A stretch of 64,000 nt of DNA, taken from positions 3,410,001 to 3,474,000 of the forward strand of contig NZ_CP113059.1 in the NCBI RefSeq assembly GCF_026625705.1, given 5' to 3'. Shown one piece after another: positions 30,593 to 40,082 of this stretch (positions within the stretch are counted from its first letter, which is position 1; each line of letters begins with the position of its first letter). A program made the position numbers and the translations under genes. This DNA comes from Pedobacter sp. SL55 (lineage in GTDB: Bacteria; Bacteroidota; Bacteroidia; Sphingobacteriales; Sphingobacteriaceae). The notes beneath the pieces were generated by a model. The model made no database searches and was not told the DNA's origin. It saw only the letters and a list, made by a program, of their open reading frames with translations.

Positions 30593-31795
30593 TTGGCTAA
30601 ACGACAACTCTTTTTTATTAGAAATGTGCTTTATTTTACCTTCACTGCATTTGGTGGGGCACAGGCGCATTTGTCGTTATTGTTGCGGTATTTTGTTACG
30701 AATATCAATTTTGTTACCGAAGAAGAACTATTGGAACTAAATGCTTTAGCACAGGTTTTACCAGGCCCAGCATCTACACAGACTTTAGTAGGTATTGCTT
30801 ATAAAGTTGGTGGTTTAAAACTGGCCATCATTACCTTTTTAATCTGGATTTTACCATCGGCAGCAATAATGACAGTGGCTGCGATTTGTTATGCCTTACT
30901 AGACCAAAAAGATAAATTTGTTGATGGATTTAAGTACATCCATCCCATAGCATTAGGAATTGTAGCTTATGGAGCATTTAAACTAGGGAAAAGAATTTTA
31001 ACCAATCAGGTTTCGATTTTCTTGGCAGTTGGTGCTTTAGTTGGCACCTTAGTTTTAAAAGAAGCCTATGTTTTTCCCTTAGCTATTTTAATCGGTGGAA
31101 TGGTTTCTTCTGCTATTAGTACACCTACCGAAGAAACCGAATTGAGGGTGAGGTTATTTGCTAACGTAAACCCAAAAAAGTTGGGATATTTTGTAGGTGT
31201 GTTGTTATTTATGGCTATGCTTGGTGCCTTAATCAACAGAACTTCGCCATTCAGCTTGCCCATTAGGCTGTTCGAGAATTTTTATCGCAATGGTATTTTT
31301 ATCTTTGGCGGCGGGCAGGTTTTGGTACCAATGATGTTTACTGAGTTTGTGCAAATGAAACATTACCTTAGTCAAACTGATTTTCTTTCGGGTTTTGCGC
31401 TACAACAAATTCTACCTGGTCCCACATTTTCGTTTACTAGCTATATAGGTGCTTTGGGAATGAAACAAGGTAATTATAGCATTTTTGGACAGGCCATAGG
31501 TGGTTTTTTAGCAGTTTTAGGGATCAACCTTCCTGGCTTGATTTTAGTGCTTTTCATTGTCCCTTTTTGGAACGATTTAAAGAAAATATCGAGAATAAAA
31601 CATTCTCTATCTGGAATTAATGCCGTAAGTGTAGGTTTCATTATCGCTGCATTTTGTATGTTAATAACACCAATTGGCTTAAATTGGCTGTTTTTGGGAA
31701 TTGTATTAGCTACCTTTTTGATATTGAATTTTACAAAAATCAGCCCCGCTTTAATTATTATTGCGGGAGTTGTTTTGGGGGTATGTAGTGTATAA
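30593..31795 (+). CDS. chrA: ChrA-family chromate transporter, two-domain form
   Basis: 400 residues with two CHR halves. The first has YFTFTAFGGAQAHLSLLLRY and AQVLPGPASTQTLVGIAYK. The second has IFIFGGGQVLVPMMFTEF and LQQILPGPTFSFTSYIGALG. About 10-12 membrane segments. Only a TTG start is available, with an in-frame stop three codons before it. The family exports chromate, though many members have other or unknown anions. No resistance genes are nearby. Confidence 0.88.
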   Translation: MAKRQLFFIRNVLYFTFTAFGGAQAHLSLLLRYFVTNINFVTEEELLELNALAQVLPGPASTQTLVGIAYKVGGLKLAIITFLIWILPSAAIMTVAAICYALLDQKDKFVDGFKYIHPIALGIVAYGAFKLGKRILTNQVSIFLAVGALVGTLVLKEAYVFPLAILIGGMVSSAISTPTEETELRVRLFANVNPKKLGYFVGVLLFMAMLGALINRTSPFSLPIRLFENFYRNGIFIFGGGQVLVPMMFTEFVQMKHYLSQTDFLSGFALQQILPGPTFSFTSYIGALGMKQGNYSIFGQAIGGFLAVLGINLPGLILVLFIVPFWNDLKKISRIKHSLSGINAVSVGFIIAAFCMLITPIGLNWLFLGIVLATFLILNFTKISPALIIIAGVVLGVCSV

Positions 31796-31800
31796 ATAAA

Positions 31801-31873
31801 CCACATAGAAACATAGACTATCTACTATTTATAGTATCTAGGTTTATTTATAAATTACCTATGTTTCTATGTG
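31801..31873. repeat. Inverted repeat CACATAGAAACATAG / CTATGTTTCTATGTG
   Basis: Perfect 15-bp arms at 31802-31816 and 31859-31873 with a 42-bp AT-rich loop. It begins 5 bases after the chrA stop and may also serve as its terminator. It is a different sequence family from the other palindromes here. Confidence 0.75.
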
Positions 31874-31889
31874 TAAAAAATGATTTTAT

Positions 31890-32640
31890 ATGATGAATAA
31901 GTTTGTTAGAGAAGAAGTAAGTTTTTTTAAAGGCGCAAGAACACGTCTGCAAGAGTTAAAATATGTTTTGGGGGTAGTATATCAATTTTATAAAGGGTTT
32001 AGAAAGCTACATTTTGTTGGTCCTTGCGTAACCGTTTTTGGCTCGGCTAGGTTTAAGGAAGATCATCCTTATTATGAAATGGCTCGTAAAGTTTCGGCAG
32101 AAATATCAAAGCTGGGTTTTGCCATTATGACTGGCGGCGGCCCAGGAATTATGGAAGCAGGAAATAGGGGAGCTAAAGATGCTGGAGGTTTATCTGTGGG
32201 TTGCAATATCGTTTTACCTCACGAACAACACGAAAACCCTTATCTGGATACTTTTGTGAATATAGAATATTTCTTTGTTAGAAAAGAGTTACTGAGAAAG
32301 TTACTCTTATGCCTTTGTGGTTTTGCCTGGAGGATTTGGAACATTGGATGAGTTCTTCGAAACACTAACGCTAATTCAAACTGGCAAGGTAGAAAAATTC
32401 CCAATTGTGATTATGGGTAAAGAATTTCATCAACATATTTACGAACATGTACAATTAATGATGGAACAGAAAACAATTAGTCCAGAAGATATGGATCTGC
32501 TATTATTTACCGACGATGTTGAAGAAGTGGTGGCTCATATCAGAAAGTACAAAGAAACAGCCCCAATATTCAAATTAAAATCTCCTAAAAAAGCGTGGTG
32601 GATTTTTGGAGAGGAAAAGCCAGGTGCAAAGGCTATTTAG
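31890..32640 (+). pseudogene. LOG-family (TIGR00730) nucleotide phosphoribohydrolase, split by a one-base frameshift
   Basis: The first frame has the nucleotide-binding motif TGGGPGIMEAGNRGA and ends wrongly after RKELLRKLLLCLCGF. Removing one T from the TT at 32301-32302 gives RKELLRKYSYAFVVLPGGFG, then TLDEFFETLTLIQTG, restoring the PGGxGTxxE signature. The whole protein is ~249 residues. LOG proteins hydrolyse cytokinin riboside or AMP-like nucleotides. The exact joining of two conserved motifs argues that one functional gene exists and that the extra T is an error or a recent mutation. Confidence 0.88.
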
Positions 32641-32654
32641 TTCTTTAATTAATT

Positions 32655-32843
32655 ATGGCAAGTTTAATGAAAAAGAATAGAAAACGAGGTAAAGAAGAAG
32701 AAAGTGATGTTCCGCCGCAACAGCTGTCTTTAATATAGAGATTATTAATATTGTTATTTATAGCAGTATGTATATATTACTTATTTAAAACTAGGGAAAA
32801 TGGAAATGATTGGTATCCTGGCAAACCTGTAAATACTAGATAA
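32655..32843 (+). pseudogene. Possible small single-pass membrane protein with in-frame TAG
   Basis: ATG at 32655 gives MASLMKKNRKRGKEEESDVP then PQQLSLI and a TAG at 32736-32738. The same frame continues RLLILLFIAVCIYYLFKT, then RENGNDWYPGKPVNTR and TAA. Together this is a ~62-residue protein with a basic cytoplasmic tail, one membrane segment and a short outer tail. It starts 15 bases after the LOG gene. Either the TAG is a mutation or error, or only the 27-residue peptide is made. I know no homologue. Confidence 0.4.
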
Positions 32844-32944
32844 TTTTATTGGCTGAAATTTAGTAGTGGTTTGAGTTATCACTATGCCTACTATACATCA
32901 CTTACCAAGAACATTACGTTGTTAACATCGACCATAGATAAATA

Positions 32945-33021
32945 CCGTCATATCGCACGAAGCAATCCTACAACTATAGTTGGCTTATCGCTTTAACATT
33001 GCTTCGTGCCTCGCAATGACG
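32945..33021. repeat. Dispersed inverted repeat, CGTCATTGCGAGG family (diverged copy)
   Basis: Left arm CCGTCATATCGCACGAAGCA (from 32945); right arm ATTGCTTCGTGCCTCGCAAT, then GACG (to 33021). Related to 9830-9949 and 59362-59425. It ends 12 bases from the dnaB stop and could shape its 3' end. Confidence 0.75.
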
Positions 33022-33032
33022 AAAATTAATGT

Positions 33033-34592
33033 CTAAAACGGTGGGTCATCATCCATCATATCATTCATGCTCGAAGGTCTAATGATGATATTTCCAGGGT
33101 TACCGAAGTTTTCTGAAGGCATCATTGCACTATCACTACCTGCCGAAAAACTAGAAGGCGGCATGAAACTATCTTCTAAATCGCCAAATTTCACATACTT
33201 ACCAATAAACCTTAGTGGTACAATTCCGGTTTCGCCGTGACGATTTTTACCGATAATTACCTCGCCAACACCTGCGTTTGAACGGCCACTTTCGTCTTCC
33301 ATAATACCATAATACTCTGGGCGATATAAGAAAAGTACCATATCTGCATCCTGCTCAATAGATCCGGATTCACGTAAATCGGATAGCATTGGCCTTTTAC
33401 CATTCTGCCCGGGTCTACTTTCTACCGCACGACTTAACTGCGAAAGTGCTAAAACTGGCACCTCTAATTCTTTAGCTACAGATTTTAGGGCCCTTGAGAT
33501 ACTACCAATTTCCTGCTCACGGTTACCACCACCTTCGCCTTTACCATGCATTAATTGCAAGTAATCGATAATGATCATTTGAATATCGTACTGCGATTTT
33601 AAACGACGGCACTTAGCTCTGAACTCGAAAATATTAAGGGCAGGGGTATCATCAATCAACAAAGTAGCTTCCGAAAGTCTACCGATTTTACTATGTAATT
33701 GTTGCCATTCCCACTCTGCCAAATTACCTTTTCTAATTTTTTCTTGCTCAATTTCGGCCTCTCCAGAAATTAAACGATTGACCAACTGAACCGACGACAT
33801 CTCTAGCGAGAATACTACCGTGGGTTTGTTGAAATCTACCGCTGCATTACGTGCTGCTGTTAGTACAAAGGCTGTTTTACCCATGGCCGGACGAGCAGCA
33901 ATAATTACCAAATCGGATTTTTGCCATCCATAGGTAATTCTATCTAAATCGGTAAAGCCAGAAGGCACACCAGTTAAACCATCGGTTTTTGTTCTTAGTT
34001 CTTCTAACGATGCCAAAGATTGCTTGATGATATCGTCCATCTTTTGCGTATCTCTACGTAAATTGTTTTGGGCAATATCAAACAAGTTCTTCTCGGCCAT
34101 ATCTAAAAGGTCGAAAATATCTGTAGTATCTTCGTAAGCATTTTTGATGATATCCGTAGATATCCTGATAAGCTCACGCTGAATATATTTTTGAGAGATG
34201 ATACGAGCGTGGTACTCGATATTTGCAGCCGAAGAAACCCTATTAGTTAGGTAAGTAACAAAATAAGCACCACCAATCATTTCTAAATTACCGTTGGTAC
34301 GTAGCTCAGAAGTTACCGTTAAAATATCTACAGGCTTAGATTTTTGAAATAAGGCCTGAATTGCTTCAAAAATACGTTTGTGTCTTTCGTCGTAAAAAAG
34401 TTCGGGTTTAAGTACGTCAATAACTGCCGATAATGCATCTTTTTCCAACATCAAGGCGCCCAAAACAGCTTCCTCCAAATCGGTGGCCTGCGGCTGTATT
34501 TTATCTACGGTGCTAATGGTATTGGCTAATCTATTCTTTCGGGCAGATACTGAAAATTTGCCTTGCCCTTTTTGTTCGTTATCGGTACTCAT
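33033..34592 (-). CDS. dnaB: Replicative DNA helicase DnaB
   Basis: 519 residues. N-terminal domain from PQATDLEEAVLGALMLEKDA. The RecA-type ATPase has Walker A (IIAARPAMGKTAFVLTAA), Walker B (MIIIDYLQLMHG) and LSQLSRAVESRPGQ. The C-terminal tail is Met/Pro/Ser rich (SSMNDMMDDDPPF). It is the hexameric helicase that unwinds the fork. The -7 element lies 4 nt before the ATG, predicting a leaderless message. Confidence 0.98.
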   Translation of the reverse strand: MSTDNEQKGQGKFSVSARKNRLANTISTVDKIQPQATDLEEAVLGALMLEKDALSAVIDVLKPELFYDERHKRIFEAIQALFQKSKPVDILTVTSELRTNGNLEMIGGAYFVTYLTNRVSSAANIEYHARIISQKYIQRELIRISTDIIKNAYEDTTDIFDLLDMAEKNLFDIAQNNLRRDTQKMDDIIKQSLASLEELRTKTDGLTGVPSGFTDLDRITYGWQKSDLVIIAARPAMGKTAFVLTAARNAAVDFNKPTVVFSLEMSSVQLVNRLISGEAEIEQEKIRKGNLAEWEWQQLHSKIGRLSEATLLIDDTPALNIFEFRAKCRRLKSQYDIQMIIIDYLQLMHGKGEGGGNREQEIGSISRALKSVAKELEVPVLALSQLSRAVESRPGQNGKRPMLSDLRESGSIEQDADMVLFLYRPEYYGIMEDESGRSNAGVGEVIIGKNRHGETGIVPLRFIGKYVKFGDLEDSFMPPSSFSAGSDSAMMPSENFGNPGNIIIRPSSMNDMMDDDPPF

Positions 34593-34596
34593 AAAG

Positions 34597-34604
34597 CAAA
34601 AGTA
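34597..34604 (-). promoter_or_regulatory. -7 element (TACTTTTG) 4 nt before dnaB
   Basis: An exact TAnnTTTG match on the minus strand. Transcription would start about at the ATG. Confidence 0.55.
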
Positions 34605-34868
34605 AAAAAAAGGATGCTTTTGTTTGATTAAGTTGTTAGGCGTTTGTCAACAAGTTGATTCTAAAATGATGATTTTTTTGATATATTATAGCAGAGTTTT
34701 GTTCTGCACAATTGGATGTGGATAAGGTCATAAGGATTGTTATATGGCTAGATTGTTAAATTGTTCGATTACCGACTACTGATAATTTTTCATTCTAACA
34801 TTCATTACTTACCTTCTCATTTAGTCATTTTATCATTCACTCGTTCCTCCCTCATCCAATCATTTTCT

Positions 34869-34876
34869 TACTTTTG
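34869..34876 (+). promoter_or_regulatory. -7 element (TACTTTTG) 3 nt before rlmB
   Basis: An exact TAnnTTTG match directly in front of TACATG; it also explains why the in-frame TTG inside it is unlikely to be the start. Confidence 0.55.
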
Positions 34877-34879
34877 TAC

Positions 34880-35656
34880 ATGGATAATTTTAGAAGACCC
34901 CAACGAAGCGAGCGTGTAAAAGAGAACAACGAATTTGTTTTCGGTATAAGGGCAGTTATAGAAGCAATTAAAGCGGCGAGAGATATTGAGACCATTTACG
35001 TGCAAAGAGGTTTATCCGGAGAGCTTTTTCTGGAGCTAAAGGCTTTGTTAACGGGATCTTTGATATCAATGAGTGTGGTTCCAATTGAGAAGTTGAACAG
35101 AATGACGCAGAAAAACCATCAGGGTGTGATTGCTGTTATTTCGCCTATTACTTATCAAAATATAGAAGATCTCATTCCGGCCATTTACGAAAAAGGGGAA
35201 ACGCCACTAATTTTGGTGTTGGATAGTGTAACTGATGTTCGTAACATGGGCGCCATTGCCCGCACTGCGGCTTGTGTTGGTGTTCATGCCATTGTGGTGC
35301 CCTTAAAAAATGCAGCTCAAATTAATGCCGATGCCATTAAGACTTCTGCTGGAGCATTGTTTTCTATTCCTGTTTGCAGGCACGCCAACTTACATAAAAC
35401 ATGTTTGTTTTTGCAAGATAGTGGCTTACAAATTGTGGCCTGTACCGAAAAAACAAACGATTTCATTTACGCTCCAGATTATACAATGCCTACAGCAATT
35501 GTAATGGGTTCTGAAGACGAGGGCATTTCTAACGATTTGTTAAGAGTGGCAGACCATTTGGCCAAAATACCGATGGCGGGTAAAATAGAATCGCTAAACG
35601 TTTCTGTAGCTGCCGGAGTTATTCTTTACGAAGCAGTTAGGCAAAGAACAGTATAA
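34880..35656 (+). CDS. rlmB: 23S rRNA 2'-O-methyltransferase RlmB-type (SPOUT/TrmH family)
   Basis: 258 residues from the ATG at 34880. An N-terminal substrate-binding domain (EFVFGIRAVIEAIKAARDIE) precedes the SPOUT domain. The SPOUT motifs are LDSVTDVRNMGAIARTAACV (with N and R), IVMGSEDEGIS and PMAGKIESLNVSVAAGV, which form the trefoil knot that binds S-adenosylmethionine. RlmB methylates G2251 of 23S rRNA; exact site assignment is from family. Confidence 0.93.
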   Translation: MDNFRRPQRSERVKENNEFVFGIRAVIEAIKAARDIETIYVQRGLSGELFLELKALLTGSLISMSVVPIEKLNRMTQKNHQGVIAVISPITYQNIEDLIPAIYEKGETPLILVLDSVTDVRNMGAIARTAACVGVHAIVVPLKNAAQINADAIKTSAGALFSIPVCRHANLHKTCLFLQDSGLQIVACTEKTNDFIYAPDYTMPTAIVMGSEDEGISNDLLRVADHLAKIPMAGKIESLNVSVAAGVILYEAVRQRTV

Positions 35657-35662
35657 ATGATT

Positions 35663-35694
35663 AAAAGAGCTTGTTAATTTTAAGAAGCTCTTTT
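35663..35694. terminator. Bidirectional terminator between rlmB and manC
   Basis: AAAAGAGCTT (35663-35672) and AAGCTCTTTT (35685-35694), 12-base loop, between two convergent genes. Confidence 0.8.
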
Positions 35695-35714
35695 ACTACT
35701 ATAATAAGATAGCC

Positions 35715-36806
35715 TTAAATAAACTTGCCTCCAAATTTTGCCTTTACATCTGCTACAATATTCTTTACATTTTGCTCTTCGGCACGTTTACAAATCAATA
35801 AGGTATTATTTTCTTCAACCACAATATAATCATGCATTCCCTGTAGAATTACCAATTTATCTTTTGGAACATTTACCATACAATTAGAAGAATCGTACAT
35901 CATTACTTGTTCAGAAGGAATAACCGCGTTTCCAACGTAATCTTTCTCGGCCATTTCGTAAATTGAAGCCCAAGTGCCTAAGTCAGACCAACCAAAATCA
36001 GAAGGAAGTACGTATACATTATCTGCCTTTTCCATGATACCAAAATCAATAGAAATATTGGTGCATAACTGATAAGCGTTGCCTATAAATGTTTTTTCAT
36101 TTACAGTATTGTAAGCCGTTTTACCACCACTAAAAATTTCATGCATATCTGGCAAATGTTTTTCTAGCGCTTTGTTAATTGCTTTTGCCGACCAGATAAA
36201 TATGCCAGCATTCCACAAAAAGTCTCCACTCTGTAGAAATGACTTTGCAAGTTCCAAATTAGGTTTTTCGGTAAATGTTTTTACTTTATGTACTTCGCTA
36301 TCGCCGTCTAAAACTTCATCAATATATTGGATATAACCATATCCAGTATCTGGTCGGTTAGGTTTTATACCGAGTGTAATTAGGCAGTTTTGTTGTGTAG
36401 CAATATCCATTGATTTCTCTATGGCCTTAAAAAAAGCACTTTGATTGGCGATAGTATGGTCAGAAGGAGCCACCACAATTACCGCTTCGGGATTAAGCTC
36501 TTCAATCTTCATTGCGCCATAAGCAATACAAGGCGCAGTATTTCGCATCATCGGCTCGGCAAGTATCTGATTGTCGTTTAAAAGCGGTAGTTGTTCTTTA
36601 ATTAAATCAGTATAAATTTCGTTGGTAACGATAAAAATATTTTCGGGTAAACAAATATTCAGAAATCTATCATAGGTACTTTGAATAAGCGTTTTTCCAA
36701 CCCCAAAAAAATCTATAAATTGTTTGGGAAATTCGGTGCGGCTAACTGGCCAAAAACGGCTTCCAACGCCGCCAGCCATAATTAATGCATATCTGTTTTT
36801 ATTCAT
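35715..36806 (-). CDS. manC: Mannose-1-phosphate guanylyltransferase
   Basis: 363 residues, the length of the single-domain GDP-mannose pyrophosphorylase. Motifs: ALIMAGGVGSRFWPVSRTEF-PKQF, VVAPSDHTI, FTEKPNLELAKSFL, and FLWNAGIFIW. It makes GDP-mannose from GTP and mannose-1-phosphate for glycan synthesis. There is no fused isomerase domain. A -7 element ends 8 nt before the start. It is divergent from recQ. Confidence 0.95.
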   Translation of the reverse strand: MNKNRYALIMAGGVGSRFWPVSRTEFPKQFIDFFGVGKTLIQSTYDRFLNICLPENIFIVTNEIYTDLIKEQLPLLNDNQILAEPMMRNTAPCIAYGAMKIEELNPEAVIVVAPSDHTIANQSAFFKAIEKSMDIATQQNCLITLGIKPNRPDTGYGYIQYIDEVLDGDSEVHKVKTFTEKPNLELAKSFLQSGDFLWNAGIFIWSAKAINKALEKHLPDMHEIFSGGKTAYNTVNEKTFIGNAYQLCTNISIDFGIMEKADNVYVLPSDFGWSDLGTWASIYEMAEKDYVGNAVIPSEQVMMYDSSNCMVNVPKDKLVILQGMHDYIVVEENNTLLICKRAEEQNVKNIVADVKAKFGGKFI

Positions 36807-36814
36807 TTCAGCAA

Positions 36815-36822
36815 CAAATATA
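36815..36822 (-). promoter_or_regulatory. -7 element (TATATTTG) 8 nt before manC
   Basis: An exact TAnnTTTG match on the minus strand. The rest of the manC-recQ gap shows no other clear feature. Confidence 0.5.
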
Positions 36823-37148
36823 TACTTTTAAATGATATCTAATGGTAAAAGTTGTTTTACTAACACCACAACATTTATTTTAATTATTCTGTTTTAAAAG
36901 CAATCTATTAAAGAAAAAACAAACGATTTTTTCGCTTTGAAACCGCATTTTTTTTTGTAGATATCTAAATTAAATTAAAGCGTATTTATGTCGAGAAGAA
37001 TAGCAATTAAAAGCTACAAACAGACATTTAGAAAATCTATTACAGATTTTTTACTTTTTAAAGAGAATTTATTAGTAAATTAATACTTTAATTAATGCAA
37101 AATTATGTTATTTTGAAGAATAATAGCACACAATATTTAGTACAGGAA

Positions 37149-39338
37149 ATGGACGTCAAGAAATCTTTATTTGATAACCTTCAAATATTCTTCGGATTCG
37201 ATAATTTTAAAGGTGATCAAGAATCGATTATTACCAACATATTAGAGGGGAAAAACACTTTTGTGATTATGCCTACAGGTGGAGGAAAATCTATCTGTTA
37301 TCAATTACCAGCTTTAATGAGCGAAGGCACAGCCATTGTAATTTCGCCGCTTATTGCACTCATGAAAAACCAGGTAGACCAAATTAGGGCATTTGGTGGT
37401 AGCGATAGTGTGGCACATTTCTTAAACTCTTCTTTAAACAAATCGGAAATTACACAAGTAAAATCTGATTTATTAAATGGGCATACCAAATTACTTTATG
37501 TTGCGCCAGAATCTTTAGCAAAGGCAGAAAACATGGAGTTTCTGCGTTTACTGAAAATTTCTTTCGTAGCCGTAGACGAAGCTCATTGTATTTCTGAGTG
37601 GGGACATGACTTTAGACCTGAATATAGAAAAATAAGACAGGTAATAGCTGCCTTAGGCGAAAATATTCCAATTATTGCTTTAACTGCCACCGCAACACCA
37701 AAAGTTCAGCAAGATATTGTAAAGAATTTAGGCATGACAGATGCCACTTTGTTCAAATCGTCGTTTAACAGGCCAAATCTTTTTTACGAAATACGCCCTA
37801 AGAAAAATATTGCCAAAGAAATTATCAAATATGTAAAATACAACCCTGGCAAATCTGGCATTATTTATTGTTTAAGCAGAAAAAAGGTAGAAGAAATTGC
37901 CGAAACTTTAAATATCAATGGTATTAAAGCATTACCTTATCATGCTGGTTTAGAACCAAAAATAAGAGCCGAAACGCAAGATAAGTTCTTAATGGAAGAT
38001 GTGGAAGTGATTGTAGCCACCATTGCATTCGGAATGGGTATTGATAAGCCAGACGTTAGGTTTGTAATACACCATGATATTCCAAAAAGTATGGAAGGTT
38101 ACTACCAAGAAACTGGTAGGGCCGGACGCGATGGCGGAGAAGGTGTTTGTGTGGCTTTCTATTCGCAAAAAGATGTAGAAAAGCTTGCGAAGTTTATGAA
38201 AGACAAACCAGTTTCTGAACGCGAAATTGGTACGCAGATATTAAAAGAAGTAATTGATTATGCCGAATCTTCGGTATGCAGAAGAAAACAGATTTTACAT
38301 TACTTTGGCGAAAATTTTAACGAAACAGGTTGTAATTGTATGTGCGATAATTGCAAGAAGCCCAAACAACAGTTTGAAGCAGAAACGCAATTGTTAACCT
38401 TATTAAAGTTAGTAAGCAGCGCTGGAGAAAAGTTTGATGATGCCCACTTACTTAACGTATTTATGGGTTACGAAACTGCGCAAACCATCGCGTATGAACA
38501 TAGTAAACTTCCAGAATTTGGAGCAGGTAAAGATGATGGAGAAAATCTATGGAAATCGTTATTGAGACAGGCTGTACTTAATAATTTTTTAGCTAAAGAC
38601 ATTGATAATTATGGGCTGCTAAAGCTTACAAAAATTGGTAGAGATTACATTGAAAGCCCTTACAGTTTAAAATTTGTTTTAAACGAAGTGATGGAAGTAG
38701 TAGGAGATGACGATGATGATGAGCCAAAACAAAGTACAGCAGCTTTAGATACACAGTTGCTACAGTTATTAAAAGACCTAAGAAAGAAAATAGCCAAACA
38801 AAAAAATGTACCTCCGTTTGTTGTTTTTCAAGATCCTTCGCTAGAAGAAATGTGTACGCACTACCCAATTACCAGCGATGAATTGAAGCAAATTTCTGGT
38901 GTTGGTAACGGTAAGGCTTTAAAATTTGGTTCTGCTTTTCTTGAATTAATAAAGAATTACGTAGAAGAAAATAATATTGATAGACCTGTTGATATGGTCA
39001 TCAAAACTCAGGCAAACAAATCTGCATTAAAGGTTTCTATCATTCAAAATATAGATAGGCAGATTGGTTTAGAAGATATTGCCCGTTCTAAGGGCATTAC
39101 TTACAACGATGTTTTAAAAGAAGTAGAAGCTATTGTAAATTCTGGCACCAAACTTAACCTAACTTATTATATAGATGAAATGATAGATGAGGATAGGCAA
39201 GACGAAGTGTTTGATTATTTCCAATCTGCTGACACCGACTCGATAGATTTAGCACTTAAAGATTTAGGCGAAGCTGATTATACTAGGGAAGAAATTCAGC
39301 TGATGCGTATCAAATTTATGAGCGAGCTAGGCAACTAA
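37149..39338 (+). CDS. recQ: ATP-dependent DNA helicase RecQ
   Basis: 729 residues from MDVKKSLFDNLQIFFGFDNF; an ATG at 37095 adds 18 residues without family support. Motifs: MPTGGGKSICYQLPALM (Walker A), VAVDEAHCISEWGHDFRP (DEAH), and IAFGMGIDKPDVRFVIH followed by QETGRAGRDG. The RQC zinc site is CRRKQILHYFGE with CNCMCDNC. An HRDC domain (HYPITSDELKQISGVGNGKA) and a helical tail follow. It unwinds DNA in recombinational repair. Confidence 0.96.
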   Translation: MDVKKSLFDNLQIFFGFDNFKGDQESIITNILEGKNTFVIMPTGGGKSICYQLPALMSEGTAIVISPLIALMKNQVDQIRAFGGSDSVAHFLNSSLNKSEITQVKSDLLNGHTKLLYVAPESLAKAENMEFLRLLKISFVAVDEAHCISEWGHDFRPEYRKIRQVIAALGENIPIIALTATATPKVQQDIVKNLGMTDATLFKSSFNRPNLFYEIRPKKNIAKEIIKYVKYNPGKSGIIYCLSRKKVEEIAETLNINGIKALPYHAGLEPKIRAETQDKFLMEDVEVIVATIAFGMGIDKPDVRFVIHHDIPKSMEGYYQETGRAGRDGGEGVCVAFYSQKDVEKLAKFMKDKPVSEREIGTQILKEVIDYAESSVCRRKQILHYFGENFNETGCNCMCDNCKKPKQQFEAETQLLTLLKLVSSAGEKFDDAHLLNVFMGYETAQTIAYEHSKLPEFGAGKDDGENLWKSLLRQAVLNNFLAKDIDNYGLLKLTKIGRDYIESPYSLKFVLNEVMEVVGDDDDDEPKQSTAALDTQLLQLLKDLRKKIAKQKNVPPFVVFQDPSLEEMCTHYPITSDELKQISGVGNGKALKFGSAFLELIKNYVEENNIDRPVDMVIKTQANKSALKVSIIQNIDRQIGLEDIARSKGITYNDVLKEVEAIVNSGTKLNLTYYIDEMIDEDRQDEVFDYFQSADTDSIDLALKDLGEADYTREEIQLMRIKFMSELGN

Positions 39339-39358
39339 GTGTTTTTGTTATACTACCA

Positions 39359-40081
39359 ATGACTAAAAACAGCGTATTCTTATCTGCCGAGTGGCGAAAA
39401 TTAGCTCTAGCCAATTACGAAGTTGACAAAGAGGTTTTAGCGAAATATTTACCTCCGTTTACCCAATTAGACGATTGGCAAGGAAAGTATTACGTAAGCC
39501 TAGTTGGCTTTATGTTTATGGACACTAAACTTAAAGGCTTTGGCATTCCTTTTCATATCAACTTTGAAGAGGTTAATTTAAGGTTTTATGTAAAGTACAA
39601 CGAAGCTGGAAACTGGAAAAGGGGAGTGGTTTTTATAAAGGAAATTGTACCGAAACCAGCCATTACTTTTGTAGCAAACACCGTTTATAAAGAAAACTAC
39701 CAAACTTTACCCATGAAACATAAATGGGAAATAAACGAAGATGCTTTAAACGTAAGTTACCTTTGGAAGACTAAAATTTGGAATAAGTTTGCTGTTAAAA
39801 CAGACCTAAATAGTATTGAAATGGCCGTTGGTAGTGAGGAAGAATTTATTACCGAACATTTTTGGGGCTATACAAAACTAGCGGCCAACCTTACCTCAGA
39901 ATATCAAGTAGAACATCCGCGTTGGCAAGTTTATCCTGTTAAGGAATATGAAATTGACGTAGATTTTGGCGCTAACTACGGAAAAGACTTTGCCTTTTTA
40001 GCCCATACCAAACCTAACTCTGTAATGCTGGCAGAAGGTTCTGAAATTAATGTACTAAAAGGCAAAAAGCTACGAAGCTAA
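39359..40081 (+). CDS. DUF2071 / YqjF-family protein
   Basis: 240 residues. DUF2071 features: FLSAEWRKLALANYEVDKEV, LAKYLPPFTQLDDWQGKYYV, and FEEVNLRFYVKY followed by GVVFIKEIVPK. Function of the family is unknown, although the fold resembles acetoacetate decarboxylase-like barrels. It starts 20 bases after recQ in the same direction and is probably co-transcribed. It is convergent with the OmpA gene, about 1 base apart once that gene is corrected. Confidence 0.85.
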   Translation: MTKNSVFLSAEWRKLALANYEVDKEVLAKYLPPFTQLDDWQGKYYVSLVGFMFMDTKLKGFGIPFHINFEEVNLRFYVKYNEAGNWKRGVVFIKEIVPKPAITFVANTVYKENYQTLPMKHKWEINEDALNVSYLWKTKIWNKFAVKTDLNSIEMAVGSEEEFITEHFWGYTKLAANLTSEYQVEHPRWQVYPVKEYEIDVDFGANYGKDFAFLAHTKPNSVMLAEGSEINVLKGKKLRS

Positions 40082-40082
40082 G

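Noticed and set aside
32736..32738. In-frame TAG read as a recoded amino acid (pyrrolysine-like)
   Set aside because: No recoding genes or signals are visible, and a base error or mutation is simpler given the other errors in the window.
36988..37083. 31-codon ORF (MSRRIAIKSYKQTFRKSITD...) just before recQ
   Set aside because: No supporting promoter or ribosome site and no known family; short ORFs are frequent by chance in such gaps.
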